From Acidithiobacillus acidisediminis (GTDB lineage: Bacteria > Pseudomonadota > Gammaproteobacteria > Acidithiobacillales > Acidithiobacillaceae): DNA of 64,000 nucleotides. The notes under the pieces were generated by a model. The model searched no databases. It was not told where the DNA came from and saw only the letters and a program-made list of their open reading frames with translations. Where the stretch lies: positions 186,001-250,000 of the forward strand of contig NZ_JALQCS010000001.1 of the NCBI RefSeq assembly GCF_023277115.1, given 5' to 3'. Both the position numbers and the translations under genes were made by a program. Shown here piece after piece: positions 1 through 8,356 of the stretch (position 1 is the stretch's first letter; each line of letters opens with the position of its first letter).

Positions 1-1241
1 CACTGGGAGATCCATTGCCCATTGGCCAAAATCGTGATCAGGGGGCGGCGCGTTGTTTTTTTGTCTGGTGTCACATCCAGATTCAATTTCATGACCATTT
101 GTGCCTGGCGATCCGCAAATTGCCCACCTGGCATCCAAAAAGAAAAGTGAATCATCTTGCCAGCCAATATCTCGCCATCCACATCCTGCGAATGGGCGCT
201 GCGAATCGGCACTTCCATGCCGGGCTGTAAGGCGGGAGGATTTTGAACCCGATCAAAATGTGCTTGTGTCGGAGCCAAACTCTTGGGTACCTGCCATACA
301 TTGCCAACGGGCACAGCCTCTCGGTTACTCGCGAAGGTGCGCGCCGCCTGCAAGACGTCTGCAGGCGTAGGCCCGGTAATCACGAGATCCACCCCTCCGT
401 CGCCAGCAGCGGAGCGTTGCAGCAGCATTACTGGGCCATTGAACTGCCCTAGTTTGCCATAGCTACCGGACAGTTCTTCTTCGGTTCCGATCACCACCGT
501 CATGGGGGCATGGGAATTTTGCAGCGCGGTCTTTCCTGCGCCAGAAGCAGTCGTCTGTTGCACATGCACAAGGACTGGCGCCTGCGCTCGCAAGGCAATT
601 CCGGCAACCACCTGTTGCGCTGCAGTCAAGATTTGCGGCGTCGGAGCGCCATCCAGCTCTAGAGGTAACGTCCATGCACCACTCTGGCTGGCATCACGAA
701 GCATATCGTCGAAATCTGCAAAATCGACCTTCTGCCAAGGGAGATGATGCGCTTGGTAGCCGAGCGACGAGCGGTAGAGATCAAGCTGAGTCCAAGCGTT
801 GGACTTCGCGGCATCAGGATGGGCAAGCTTCAGTTGGATTTCCACCTCATGCCCACCGGCCGCGATGGCGTGATTGGCGAGACGAATAACCGCCTGTCCT
901 TCCGGATACTTTGGGCTTTCCTGTACCGCACCCACATCGCGGCCATCCAAAGATACCACCAGTTCCGTGCCCGGCGCCGTTCCAGGACTCACGAAGTAGA
1001 ATAAATGGAGTAAAGCCTGATCGGCTTCTTGCTGTTTGGGGACTGTCCACGGAATTTCCAGGCGCGGGCTTTGCGCAGAAATCTGCGCATACTGCGATCC
1101 CTGAATCAGTTCCGCGAGCGAATGCCGCACCGGCGTATCCGCATGTACAACGCCGGGCAACAGCAAAGAAAAACAAAAGATCAGGCCTAGCCAACGCCAG
1201 AGAAAACCAGCATTGCGTCCAGCGCTTTCGCAATCTGTCAT
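1..1241 (-). CDS. bcsB: Cellulose synthase regulatory subunit BcsB (partial, 3' end beyond the window)
   Basis: Reading the minus strand from the ATG at 1241 gives about 413 uninterrupted residues that run off the left edge. The start has a signal peptide (Leu/Phe-rich core, then a cleavage-like VVHA/DTP around residue 34) followed by a periplasmic beta-rich region with motifs such as IPWTVPKQQ and HEVEIQLKL. Its ATG overlaps the bcsA TGA by four bases (ATGA), which implies translational coupling. BcsB is the periplasmic, membrane-anchored partner that guides the glucan leaving BcsA. The assignment rests on this position and on weak similarity. No lesion is visible in this part, but its partner bcsA is broken, so it may no longer be expressed. 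Confidence 0.7.
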   Translation of the reverse strand, partial: MTDCESAGRNAGFLWRWLGLIFCFSLLLPGVVHADTPVRHSLAELIQGSQYAQISAQSPRLEIPWTVPKQQEADQALLHLFYFVSPGTAPGTELVVSLDGRDVGAVQESPKYPEGQAVIRLANHAIAAGGHEVEIQLKLAHPDAAKSNAWTQLDLYRSSLGYQAHHLPWQKVDFADFDDMLRDASQSGAWTLPLELDGAPTPQILTAAQQVVAGIALRAQAPVLVHVQQTTASGAGKTALQNSHAPMTVVIGTEEELSGSYGKLGQFNGPVMLLQRSAAGDGGVDLVITGPTPADVLQAARTFASNREAVPVGNVWQVPKSLAPTQAHFDRVQNPPALQPGMEVPIRSAHSQDVDGEILAGKMIHFSFWMPGGQFADRQAQMVMKLNLDVTPDKKTTRRPLITILANGQWISQ

Positions 1242-1990
1242 CGGGATCTTCCAACCGAACGTGGCATGCGGCGCATCATTGCCGTTGATCTGCCGAGAAG
1301 ATGCATCCCGCTCGCGACCTTGGCCCGCCCCTGCGTGGCCCACAGAAATTTACCCCAATAACCCAGACCTGCCGCCGTTTTGCTGCAGAAATAACTGTAG
1401 GAATAGATGAAGCCAACGCGCTTTTTGCGGTGCGCGGAATACCTCGCGACCTGTTCACTATCCGCGTACAAAAGAGCAACGACCTCCTGCTTTTGTGCCA
1501 CATCGGCATACTGAAACGCTAGTCCTACATTTCCATCCCAGCTGGGCACCAGGACGACGGGCAACGAACTGGTGGAACAAGCGCGAGGGCCTTCCATAAT
1601 CAGTCGCACCGACAAGATGCTCGCCGATATTTGTTCTACGCTGGCGGGCCAATGCGCATGCCGAAAGCCCACCCCACCCACAGACAAATCACTCACCGGC
1701 AGACGAATCACGGTCCCCGATTTGAGCGTGATTTCACCAAGCACGCGCGCATCAGCATCCCCGGTCACAGCGCGATAACTTCCACGCACTTGGCGCCGCT
1801 CCAACATGACTACTATGGTGGCGGTAATGATCAGAAAATTCAGCAGCTCCCAAATCATCGTAAACACTAGCTGTGGACGCTCTCCGGGCGAACTGATCCA
1901 ACGCCATGCACCAACGACCAGCGAGGTAAATATGATCATAAAAAACAGTGCCTGTACGCGAATGGCAGACGATACGAAATCTTGATCCAA
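1238..1990 (-). pseudogene. bcsA: bcsA 3' fragment: membrane helices and PilZ domain, cut off by an IS4-family element
   Basis: This is the C-terminal part of cellulose synthase. It has several membrane helices, then a PilZ c-di-GMP-binding domain with an arginine-rich RRQVRGSYR stretch and the DLSVGGVGF motif. The first ATG is at 1990, but the frame stays open upstream to the insertion point at 2009. Removing the IS and one copy of the 10-bp duplication joins it in frame to the upstream fragment across the residues RPFKV-TPKGEQ. The rebuilt gene is 772 codons long. Cut off from the glycosyltransferase domain, this piece should not make cellulose. Confidence 0.85.
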
Positions 1991-2019
1991 CTGCTCACCC
2001 TTGGGGGTGACCTTAAAGG

Positions 2020-3479
2020 CAATACTGTTTAGATAGATTCATATGATTATCTGCGGTGTGCAAGGGATCCCCAGAGGGTCTCCTCGATCTCGGATGGGGT
2101 ACCGGCTCATTTTTCTTCGTACGCCTCTGGGGTTGCGCTTTCCCCGACTGGTGACGGCTTTGCCGGTGGCAATTTCCTGCAAGAGGCTCTGGAGCCATCT
2201 GGACCTAGCCTGAGGGGGGAATGGCGCCGACAGCAGGGAGACGTCGGTGCAACACGCGAACGGCGTGAAGGAAGGATAAATCCTGGGCAGCCTGCTGTGT
2301 TTGCGCCGCCGCTTCGGTCATCAGATGGCGGATGGCGGCATGGACCAACAGCAAGGCATAGAACTCCTGTTCGACGAGTTCGGGGCGTTTACTGCGCAGG
2401 ACGACACGGCGATCAGCCAAATGGGTCTTGAGTTCATCGAAGCTGGTTTCGATGGTCCAGCGCTGCTGATACAGGGCGGCCAATTCTGCGGCCGGAGCCT
2501 CTTGCGGATCCAGGATGGTGGTCAGGAGTCGATAAGTCGCTTCGGCGTTGGGGATGCCTTCCAGCTGGTATTCAATGACCCGTACACGTACCCCCTGCCG
2601 CTGCTTTTTTCGATCCGCGTCATTGGGATAGAGGGTGCTGAGATAGGACCCGTCGGACAGGGGCTGCTCAATGGGGAGTTTCAGGATGCTACTGAGACGA
2701 AAGAGCAACTGCGCTCCCGTTGCGCTAGCCTGCTGCCAGAAGTCGTAGCCGTAGAAGCCTCGATCTGCCATGACCAGCATGCTGGCATCGGCATGGGCGA
2801 TCACGGGCAAAGCCAGTTCCCGCTCACTCTGACCATAGGATCCCGGCTGAGCGTAACACAGGGTATGGGTGCCACATTCGGCCAGCGCTACGAAACGTAA
2901 TCGGGGAAAGGCGGTGGCGCCGCGGGATGAGGGCGGATATCCATAATGCGCAGCGTTGGGCGCTTCATCGGGCATCTCCAGAGACGAGCCATCCAGCGCC
3001 ATGAGTCGTTTCCCTCGATACCATACCCCTGCCATCCCCGCCGGACCATGGGGATGAACCTGCTCCTGATACAAAGACCGCAACGGCCCGGCACCGACCC
3101 GGCTGCGTGCCTGGGAAATGGCGCCCTTGCTGACCGTGCCCGCCGCCAATCCCTCATCTCCGAGCACCGGGCGCAGCCCTTCCAACACGAGTTGCAACAC
3201 CTCCTCGTAGGCCACCTGGGCATACAAAACCATGGCCAGGACGAAGTAGACCAACACCTCATGAGGCAAGCCTCTGCGACGCTGACTCTCCACATCATGG
3301 TGCGCCAAACTCTCCCGGACCTTGGGCAAAGGACAACGCAAGGCCAGATATCCCACCGTCAGGTAATCCGCCAGCCGCGCCCCGCTGGATAAACGTGCTT
3401 TGGTACGGGCCATCGCCATGTCTCCGCAGAAAAACATGGGTGGCATTTTGACAGAAAACTAGCTATCTAAACAGTATTG
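2020..3479 (-). mobile_element. IS4-family insertion sequence inside bcsA
   Basis: The element is 1460 bp with perfect 17-bp terminal inverted repeats (CAATACTGTTTAGATAG at 2020-2036, its complement at 3463-3479). A 10-bp target duplication, ACCTTAAAGG, lies at 2010-2019 and 3480-3489. That length fits the IS4 family. It carries one DDE transposase in the same orientation as bcsA. Perfect ends and a perfect duplication suggest a recent insertion. The 168 bases between the left end and the transposase stop show no other gene. Confidence 0.95.
2205..3413 (-). CDS. IS4-family transposase
   Basis: DDE transposase of about 402 residues. An IS4-type N-terminal region (KVRESLAHHDVESQRRRG) precedes the catalytic core. 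The likely acidic triad is the Asp in LMALDGSS, the Asp in VMADRGFYG, and the Glu in QRWTIETSFDELK, which is the family's Y/W-R-E-K-like signature. The ATG at 3413 is preferred because GGAG lies 8 bases upstream; the frame is open to ATGs at 3419 and 3446. The protein appears complete, so the element may still be mobile. Confidence 0.92.
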   Translation of the reverse strand: MARTKARLSSGARLADYLTVGYLALRCPLPKVRESLAHHDVESQRRRGLPHEVLVYFVLAMVLYAQVAYEEVLQLVLEGLRPVLGDEGLAAGTVSKGAISQARSRVGAGPLRSLYQEQVHPHGPAGMAGVWYRGKRLMALDGSSLEMPDEAPNAAHYGYPPSSRGATAFPRLRFVALAECGTHTLCYAQPGSYGQSERELALPVIAHADASMLVMADRGFYGYDFWQQASATGAQLLFRLSSILKLPIEQPLSDGSYLSTLYPNDADRKKQRQGVRVRVIEYQLEGIPNAEATYRLLTTILDPQEAPAAELAALYQQRWTIETSFDELKTHLADRRVVLRSKRPELVEQEFYALLLVHAAIRHLMTEAAAQTQQAAQDLSFLHAVRVLHRRLPAVGAIPPSG

Positions 3480-4564
3480 ACCTTAAAGGGACGTTTTCCC
3501 GGACGCAGCAGTGTACTAAACAACATTATCGATGCCATTGGTGTCTGCACCATCTCATAGACGTCTGACGTTAAAGGCCAGCGGATTTTCCCATAAATGA
3601 AATCGGAATAAATCCACGTCGCCAAGAAGTAGGGCGCACCATAGATCAGATATTGCCCAATGGTTGCGTTATATACCATGATCCCAAACAACAGAAACAT
3701 GGACGGCGCGAGCATATTGATCATGCGCGCATAGGGGAACAACCAATAGGAAAAACTGGTAATGTAGGTGATCTTTTGCGCGAAACTCAGTCCACGCACG
3801 AAAAGAGGATTTTTCATCTGCAGAATCTGGATAGCCCCTTGTGCCCAGCGCACACGTTGGCCGATAAAGCTGGTTACCGTCTCCGGCTGCAGCCCGAGAA
3901 CCTGGGAGCGGTTCAAGAAGACGCTATGGTAACCCCGTGCGTGCAACATCATCGCGGTCTCGACATCTTCCGTGAGGGTATCGGTTTGAATGCCACCAAT
4001 CTTCATCAACATGGAGCGGCGGATGATGGCGGCTGAGCCTACAAAAAAACTGGCATCCCATCCATCCAGACCCAACTGTATATATTGTTGAAACAAATCC
4101 GTTTCTGGGGGGGAATCTTGGTGAATATCGAGATTCTTCTCAATCGGATCGGGGTTAATGAAACTGTGGGGGGTCTGCACCACGGCGCACAGCGGGTCAA
4201 CAACAAAAAAGCCTACAGTATTCTCGAGAAAGTCGCGCGTGGGAACATGGTCTGCGTCAAGCACCACCATCAAATCCCCTGGCAAGGATGGTAGGGCGGC
4301 GTTGATATTCCCGGCCTTGGCATGGTTATTGTGGACGCGAGTGTGATAGGTCACCTCAAGGCGCTCACAAAGTGCCTGCAGCTCGGTTCGTCGAGCCTGA
4401 GCGGCCAGACTGGTCTTTGGATTCTGGCAGCGATCATCCGTGCCGCCATCATCAAGCAGATGGACCCGCAATTTCTCCGCCGGATATGCTACATTCAAGG
4501 CACCCAGCAAAGTGATTTCCAAGACATCCACAGACTCATTGTAAGTCGGTACGACGATGTCCAC
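3467..4564 (-). pseudogene. bcsA: bcsA central fragment: GT2 cellulose synthase catalytic domain
   Basis: This stretch holds the processive family 2 glycosyltransferase core. All hallmark motifs are present, numbered on the rebuilt protein: DDG near 191, DAD near 256, TED near 351 and QRVRW near 389. It lies between a TGA stop at 4571-4573 and the IS4-family element at 3479; the last three codons before its stop are IS sequence. The apparent start at 4564 is a GTG that aligns with a conserved internal Val (PAVDIVVPTYNES), not a real start, and no well-spaced ribosome site precedes it. Confidence 0.88.
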
Positions 4565-4570
4565 TGCCGG

Positions 4571-5023
4571 TCAAGCAGAAATGTCCTGGGGCAGCGGAAT
4601 TGGCTGCCGAGTGCGCGGAGAAAAATTGACAAAAAATCCTAATACTGCATAGATCGCCGCATAAACCTCAGCCGCGAACAATAACGACCCAAATATCGTA
4701 CTGATTACGCCATAGCCACCAATGGTAAACTCGGCCCGCCACACCAGATAGCGAAAAATCAAATACAAGGCAATAAATATGTTCAGAACCCGCAGCGCAT
4801 CAACGATCTCCGAGGAGAGACTTAGACGCTTAACGGTGAAGAGCCCCAGCATCATGATGGCGAGCAATGACAGACTCATATAGATCTGCGCCTGATTCTG
4901 TATGGGCAACACCGCCAGCATCAGTAGGAGAAGGATAACGATAGCAAAAAAAATTCCGGTGAAGAGGTTGGACCATGACCGGGATGCTTTCCTCATTCGA
5001 TGATGCATCTTGTCTAGCGACAT
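4571..5023 (-). pseudogene. bcsA: bcsA 5' fragment: N-terminal membrane domain ending in a nonsense codon
   Basis: 150 residues with N-terminal transmembrane segments (around 20-42, 48-64, 80-92 and 105-132), then the linker QPIPLPQDISA and a TGA at codon 151. The frame continues directly as PAVDIVVPTYNES, the start of the GT2 domain. BcsA proteins usually read W-P-x-V-D here, so TGG to TGA is the simplest lesion. The ATG at 5023 begins 3 bases after the stop of the upstream SDR gene, so the fragment is still in that operon. Readthrough would still leave the IS break downstream. Confidence 0.87.
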
Positions 5024-5026
5024 GAG

Positions 5027-6022
5027 CTACCCCGCCTTGCGCAATTGCTGCCAATGTTTCTGGTACCACTCCAACGTCCTCTCCAAGCCCTGATCCAAAG
5101 CAGTCCCGGGTGTCCAGCCGAGCCGTTCTCGCGCCTTATCGACGTTGAGATACTTGATCGCTGGCCGCTCTCTGTGCGCCCCTGAAAAACTGGGAGTCCG
5201 CTCTTCTTTGTCATACAGAATGGAGATTTTTTTGACCACCTCGGCGATGGATGCAGGCGCACCGCTGCCAAAATTAAACGGCTCAGCGCGACACGCGGGC
5301 AAGGCCTCTGCAGCACGCATATAGGCCTCGGCCATATCGCCAACATAAAGGAAATCCAGCCGCGAACTGCCATCGTCGCGCGCACCAAAATCATAGGGCA
5401 TAGCGTTCAGCAGGTTGCGTATCGCGCGCGGTACCAGTCGACTGAAGTTGATATCTCCTGGACCATAGGTGTTCATGAAACGACAGACCACAACCGATAG
5501 ACCGTAGGCTTCGCCATAACTCCGCGTCACGGCATCTGCCGCAACCTTGGATGATGCATAGATATTGCTAGCGGTACGCGGCGGATCGTCTTCCAGCAAC
5601 GCACGATCCGTTGTGGTGGCACCATAATAGGCGCCGCTGGACGCCACCACCATACGTTGGACGAATGCACTCTGGCGCATGGCTTCCAGGAGTACAAAGG
5701 TACCCATGGCATTCACCTGCAGCGTATCCATGGGCAAGACATTACTGATAGGGACAATGGGTTGTGCTGCCAGATGAAAGATGGTGTCGATCTCGAAGCG
5801 CTCGAGTAACAAGCGCACCAAGCCACTATCAGTAATGTCACCAAAGATCATCTGCACCCGGGATTCGAGTCCCTGTAGGCGAAAGTAAGAGAGATCGTGA
5901 ACCAGCCTATCGAGGACGTATACCTGCGCACCCGACGCGAGCAGTTTTTCACAGAGATGGGCGCCACCAAAGCCCGCACCACCGGTCACCAGGCACTTCT
6001 TATCCTGCCAGACGTTGCTCAT
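5027..6022 (-). CDS. NAD-dependent epimerase/dehydratase (extended SDR), second of two before bcsA
   Basis: 331-residue extended short-chain dehydrogenase that modifies a nucleotide sugar; the exact reaction cannot be read from sequence. Visible are the N-terminal nucleotide loop TGGAGFGGAH (third loop Gly kept), the VVASSGAYYG serine region, and the catalytic YASSK (YxxxK) near residue 140. LDFLYVGDMAEAY is typical of the UDP-/CDP-/GDP-sugar 4,6-dehydratase and epimerase group. The ATG at 6022 is chosen over 6037 because GGAG lies 7 bases upstream. It overlaps the preceding SDR gene by 23 bases and ends 3 bases before bcsA, so all three were one operon. Confidence 0.85.
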   Translation of the reverse strand: MSNVWQDKKCLVTGGAGFGGAHLCEKLLASGAQVYVLDRLVHDLSYFRLQGLESRVQMIFGDITDSGLVRLLLERFEIDTIFHLAAQPIVPISNVLPMDTLQVNAMGTFVLLEAMRQSAFVQRMVVASSGAYYGATTTDRALLEDDPPRTASNIYASSKVAADAVTRSYGEAYGLSVVVCRFMNTYGPGDINFSRLVPRAIRNLLNAMPYDFGARDDGSSRLDFLYVGDMAEAYMRAAEALPACRAEPFNFGSGAPASIAEVVKKISILYDKEERTPSFSGAHRERPAIKYLNVDKARERLGWTPGTALDQGLERTLEWYQKHWQQLRKAG

Positions 6023-7136
6023 TTTTTGTCTCCACACTGCTGGCCAGAAAATAATCCCGGTAGAAATTGATGGTTTCCTTCAGTGTTTCCACAAAATTGT
6101 CAGCGGGATGAAAGCCGGTGTCATTCATCAGCTTTTCACCATTCAGGTGTTGTTTGGTGATGGCATGCACGGTAGAGGCATTCGCACTGACGCGGACGGC
6201 GATGCCGTTGGCAAGGATGCGAGCAGCGCGCTCCTGGTCATAGCCACCTTCCACCTCTGCGCAAGCCTCTACAATCGTGCGCAACATGGTGGGGGTACTC
6301 AAATACGTACCGCCAGCCAAGTTGTACACTTCACCACGACACACATTGCAGTGCGCCAGCAAGAGGATGGCCTGCACCAGATCCTCCACATACAGATAAT
6401 CGCGATGGTGCTCAATTGCATCGAAGTACAGTTCAGGGGCTACCGGCTCCGGCCCGCCATAGATGCTCTGCATCGCCTTGGGTAGCAAACGATACGCACT
6501 ATTGAAGTCATAGGGGCCATAGATGTTGCACATACGCAGCGTTACCGTGGGTAGACCGAATGCCTCGTGATAAGTGCGCGAAAACACGTCCGCGGCAAGT
6601 TTCGCCGAATCATATACGCCAATTCCCCGTAACGGTGTGGTATGTTCAAAATACGAGTCACCATCCATCTCGCCATAAACCTTGTCGGTCGACGATAGGA
6701 AGATCATGTTGGGCTTATGCTGGGTCATTCGGCAGGCTTCCAGGATATTGATCCAGCCCATCGTGTTCGCCATGATCGTATCGTACGGTGCAGTCAACGC
6801 CTTCTCGATCACCGAGGCGTAGGCAGCAAAATGAAAGATATAATGAAAACGCCCCGCCTCGATGACCTCCTGCATGGCCTGCTTGTCCGTAACGTCGGCT
6901 TCCACAACCTGTACTTGGTCACGCATACCCTGCTGTCCGCAATTGATCATCGACGGGCGGCTGGGAGAAGTATCGATGTCCAGCACTGTTACCTCTGCAC
7001 CGCAGTCCAGCAAGCGGCGGGCCATATGCCCGCCCACGAAGCCAAACCCCCCGGTGATCAACACCCGTTTGGCATGGAAATACTCCAAAATCTGACGCGC
7101 CTTCGCGGCATTGTATTGATTGATGTCTTGCAGCAT
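6000..7136 (-). CDS. NAD-dependent epimerase/dehydratase (extended SDR), first gene of the bcs-linked operon
   Basis: 378-residue nucleotide-sugar SDR. TGGFGFVGGH near residue 30 binds NAD(P). SSTDKVYGE and YDSAK (YxxxK) supply the Ser/Thr-Tyr-Lys catalytic set. HRDYLYVEDLVQAI is the usual C-terminal substrate-side motif. The STDKVYGE wording recalls CDP-glucose and GDP-mannose 4,6-dehydratases, but substrate is not assigned. The ATG at 7136 follows a run of six G residues as ribosome site; the longer frame would begin at a TTG at 7148. It heads the operon with a second SDR, bcsA and bcsB, and sits behind an AT-rich intergenic region. Confidence 0.83.
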   Translation of the reverse strand: MLQDINQYNAAKARQILEYFHAKRVLITGGFGFVGGHMARRLLDCGAEVTVLDIDTSPSRPSMINCGQQGMRDQVQVVEADVTDKQAMQEVIEAGRFHYIFHFAAYASVIEKALTAPYDTIMANTMGWINILEACRMTQHKPNMIFLSSTDKVYGEMDGDSYFEHTTPLRGIGVYDSAKLAADVFSRTYHEAFGLPTVTLRMCNIYGPYDFNSAYRLLPKAMQSIYGGPEPVAPELYFDAIEHHRDYLYVEDLVQAILLLAHCNVCRGEVYNLAGGTYLSTPTMLRTIVEACAEVEGGYDQERAARILANGIAVRVSANASTVHAITKQHLNGEKLMNDTGFHPADNFVETLKETINFYRDYFLASSVETKNEQRLAG

Positions 7137-7373
7137 GTTGCCCCCCAAGGGTTAATGTTCTGTTACCCAATTTCTAATGCACTTTCAAATTGCGAAAAAG
7201 CAAAAGAGACCCTCGCTGCGAACAGCAGGATGCGTGCCAGAGGACAATTCTTTGAAATATATTGTATATTAGATTATAACTATATTTTGTATTGTATCAC
7301 GCGCGTTACACAACCGCCGCTCATTTCCATCGATTGCTTATGGAACAAGCACCTACTTATTGCTACGGAGATG
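7137..7373 (-). promoter_or_regulatory. AT-rich intergenic region, probable promoter of the SDR-SDR-bcs operon
   Basis: These 237 bases separate the end of the Pel cluster from the SDR/bcs operon and hold no credible gene. The core at about 7253-7302 is very AT-rich and on the minus strand contains TATAAT-like words (for example GTTATAATC), unlike the GC-rich surroundings. No well-spaced -35 box was found, so this is a likely promoter region only. Confidence 0.4.
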
Positions 7374-8348
7374 TTACGATGCGCTAATTTGGGGGGAAGA
7401 ATGCACTACCGCTGCGCCCCTTCCGACGGTCAAACCCATTGTCCCCAAAAACTGCCGGAGACCGTCGGAGAAGCTGACTTGCGCCGCCCCCAAGCGAGAG
7501 TTCATGACGCGCACATCGGCCTGGGAATGCCGGATATCACCGGGCAGCGCTGGGACCCAGGAAAAATCACCAGAGCCATGCAACGCACACATTGTCGTCG
7601 CCAGCTGGCGAATGCTCGTAGCGATTCCCGAACCAATGTTTATCACTCCGTTATCGCCAGCGAACAAGGCGGCAACATTGACCCGGGCCACATCAAACAC
7701 ATGGATAAAATCCCGTTCCTGCAGCCCGTCCCCGCGGATAGTCAGGGGTTCGCGCAAACGCAACTGCTCAACGAAGCGAGAGATGACGCCGCTATAGGGC
7801 GATCTGGGGTCCTGGCGTGGCCCATAAACATTGAAATAGCGCAGGCCCATATGCGACAGGTCATACATCTGCTCATACAAGCGCGCGTAGAGTTCATTAC
7901 TGTATTTTTCCAGGCCGTAGGGAGAAATCGGCGCCACTGGGTCGCTTTCCCGTAGAGGAAGGATTTGCGGATCCCCATACACGGCTGCCGAGGAGGCATA
8001 CACCACACGCACCCCCCGCTTCCGCGCCAACTCCAGAACAACCACAAAATTCTGAATGTTTTCTGCGCAGGAACGCACCGGGTTTTCAATACTTTTCTGC
8101 ACGGACACCTGCGCCGCGAAATGGAGGATGCCATCGACATCATCCATCACCGGCTCCCAGAGGAGAGGATTCGCGATATCGCCGGTTACAACCTCCAGAC
8201 CGGGATGGGATGCTGGCAGATTTTCTCGGCAACCCGTCGAAAAATTGTCCAGCACTCGCACCCGATATCCTTCTTGTAATAGCAGATCAACTGTGTGAGA
8301 TCCGATAAACCCCGCACCGCCTATCACTAAAATACGCTCTTTTATCAT
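7374..8348 (-). CDS. UDP-sugar 4-epimerase (GalE/PelX-like SDR) at the end of the pel operon
   Basis: 324 residues of the extended SDR family, closest in style to UDP-glucose/UDP-GlcNAc 4-epimerases. GGAGFIGSH at residues 9-17 binds NAD. YASSAAVYGD and SPYGLEKYSNE provide the catalytic Ser and YxxxK. RYFNVYGPRQDP and ERDFIHVFDVA are classic GalE-group motifs. It starts 8 bases after pelG ends, with a good ribosome site, so it is operon-linked. Pel is GalNAc-rich, and a UDP-GlcNAc C4-epimerase (PelX) feeds some pel systems. The same role here is an inference from context. The last 20 or so residues look non-conserved. Confidence 0.85.
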   Translation of the reverse strand: MIKERILVIGGAGFIGSHTVDLLLQEGYRVRVLDNFSTGCRENLPASHPGLEVVTGDIANPLLWEPVMDDVDGILHFAAQVSVQKSIENPVRSCAENIQNFVVVLELARKRGVRVVYASSAAVYGDPQILPLRESDPVAPISPYGLEKYSNELYARLYEQMYDLSHMGLRYFNVYGPRQDPRSPYSGVISRFVEQLRLREPLTIRGDGLQERDFIHVFDVARVNVAALFAGDNGVINIGSGIATSIRQLATTMCALHGSGDFSWVPALPGDIRHSQADVRVMNSRLGAAQVSFSDGLRQFLGTMGLTVGRGAAVVHSSPQISAS

Positions 8349-8356
8349 TCTTCCCT

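Noticed and set aside
3467-4564. The central bcsA piece as a stand-alone GTG-initiated glycosyltransferase gene
   Set aside because: The GTG matches a conserved internal Val, there is no properly spaced ribosome site, and the last codons come from the IS element.
6717-7955. Plus-strand ORF of 412 codons across the SDR gene, the intergenic region and the epimerase
   Set aside because: Mostly antisense to two SDR genes and shows no coherent family pattern.
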